From positions 1 to 5,304 of the forward strand of contig SKNL01000188.1 in NCBI GenBank assembly GCA_007120555.1: a stretch of 5,304 bases of DNA, read 5' to 3'. Numbering within the stretch: position 1 is the first letter of the stretch; the number at the start of each line of letters is the position of its first letter. Shown in pieces: positions 5,286-5,304 of this stretch. The notes beneath the pieces are model-generated. The model was not told the origin of the DNA, did no database searches, and saw only the letters and a program-made list of their open reading frames with translations. The DNA is from Balneolales bacterium. GTDB lineage: Bacteria; Bacteroidota; Rhodothermia; Balneolales; Natronogracilivirgulaceae. The position numbers were made by a program, and so were the translations under genes.

Positions 5286-5304
5286 GTACATCAGACCGGT
5301 TGTA
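5273..5304. repeat. 16-bp tandem direct repeat at the right edge
   Basis: The unit CATCAGACCGGTTGTA occurs twice, perfectly, at 5273-5288 and 5289-5304, ending on the last base of the window. It begins inside the fourth 20-bp unit. The periodicity does not extend to the left (C5272 against A5288). The copy number beyond the window is unknown. Each unit contains the palindrome ACCGGT. Confidence 0.9.

Noticed and set aside
5206..5304. CRISPR array
   Set aside because: The units adjoin one another with no unique spacers, and are shorter than known CRISPR repeats. No cas gene is present.

Overview
The window carries four protein-coding genes in a moderately GC-rich chromosome-like context. The best guess for the host is the Bacteroidota/Balneolota/Rhodothermota side of the tree. 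Supporting signs are the absence of Shine-Dalgarno sequences before the starts, a very acidic TPR lipoprotein, and a long secreted M23 peptidase with beta-sandwich repeats after the catalytic domain, an architecture I associate with this group. The assignment is an inference from style, not from a marker gene. No rRNA, tRNA, CRISPR array, insertion sequence or phage gene was seen.

Layout from left to right. Bases 1-33 are a 16-bp tandem repeat. Bases 131-1459 (minus) encode a TPR lipoprotein. Bases 1460-1759 are a divergent intergenic region with a perfect 24-bp palindrome, an overlapping imperfect hairpin and a 20-bp tandem duplication. Bases 1760-2140 (plus) encode a RidA-family enamine/imine deaminase, whose 3' end overlaps by 23 bp the 3' end of the convergent gene at 2118-4319 (minus), a secreted M23 metallopeptidase. 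Upstream of that gene on the same strand, 73 bp away, is a FAHD1/YcgM-type fumarylacetoacetate hydrolase family enzyme (4393-5070, minus), preceded by a sigma70-like promoter set so close to the ATG that the mRNA could be nearly leaderless. Bases 5111-5304 hold A-tracts and a short array of 20-bp and 16-bp tandem repeats running to the window edge.

Functional reading. RidA (removal of reactive enamines) and the FAH enzyme (acylpyruvate or oxaloacetate chemistry) are both small-molecule clean-up or central carbon enzymes. The M23 protein and the TPR lipoprotein belong to the cell envelope. Nothing in the sequence ties them into one pathway; only the FAH and M23 genes are placed to share a transcript. 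The coding content looks ordinary. The unusual content is the repeats: each of the three larger non-coding stretches carries a direct repeat of 16-20 bp, and both window edges lie in perfect 16-bp tandem duplications. A C8 tract directly before the catalytic HLH motif of the M23 gene and the overlapping convergent gene ends also deserve a look. I found no convincing evidence of a new multi-gene system.
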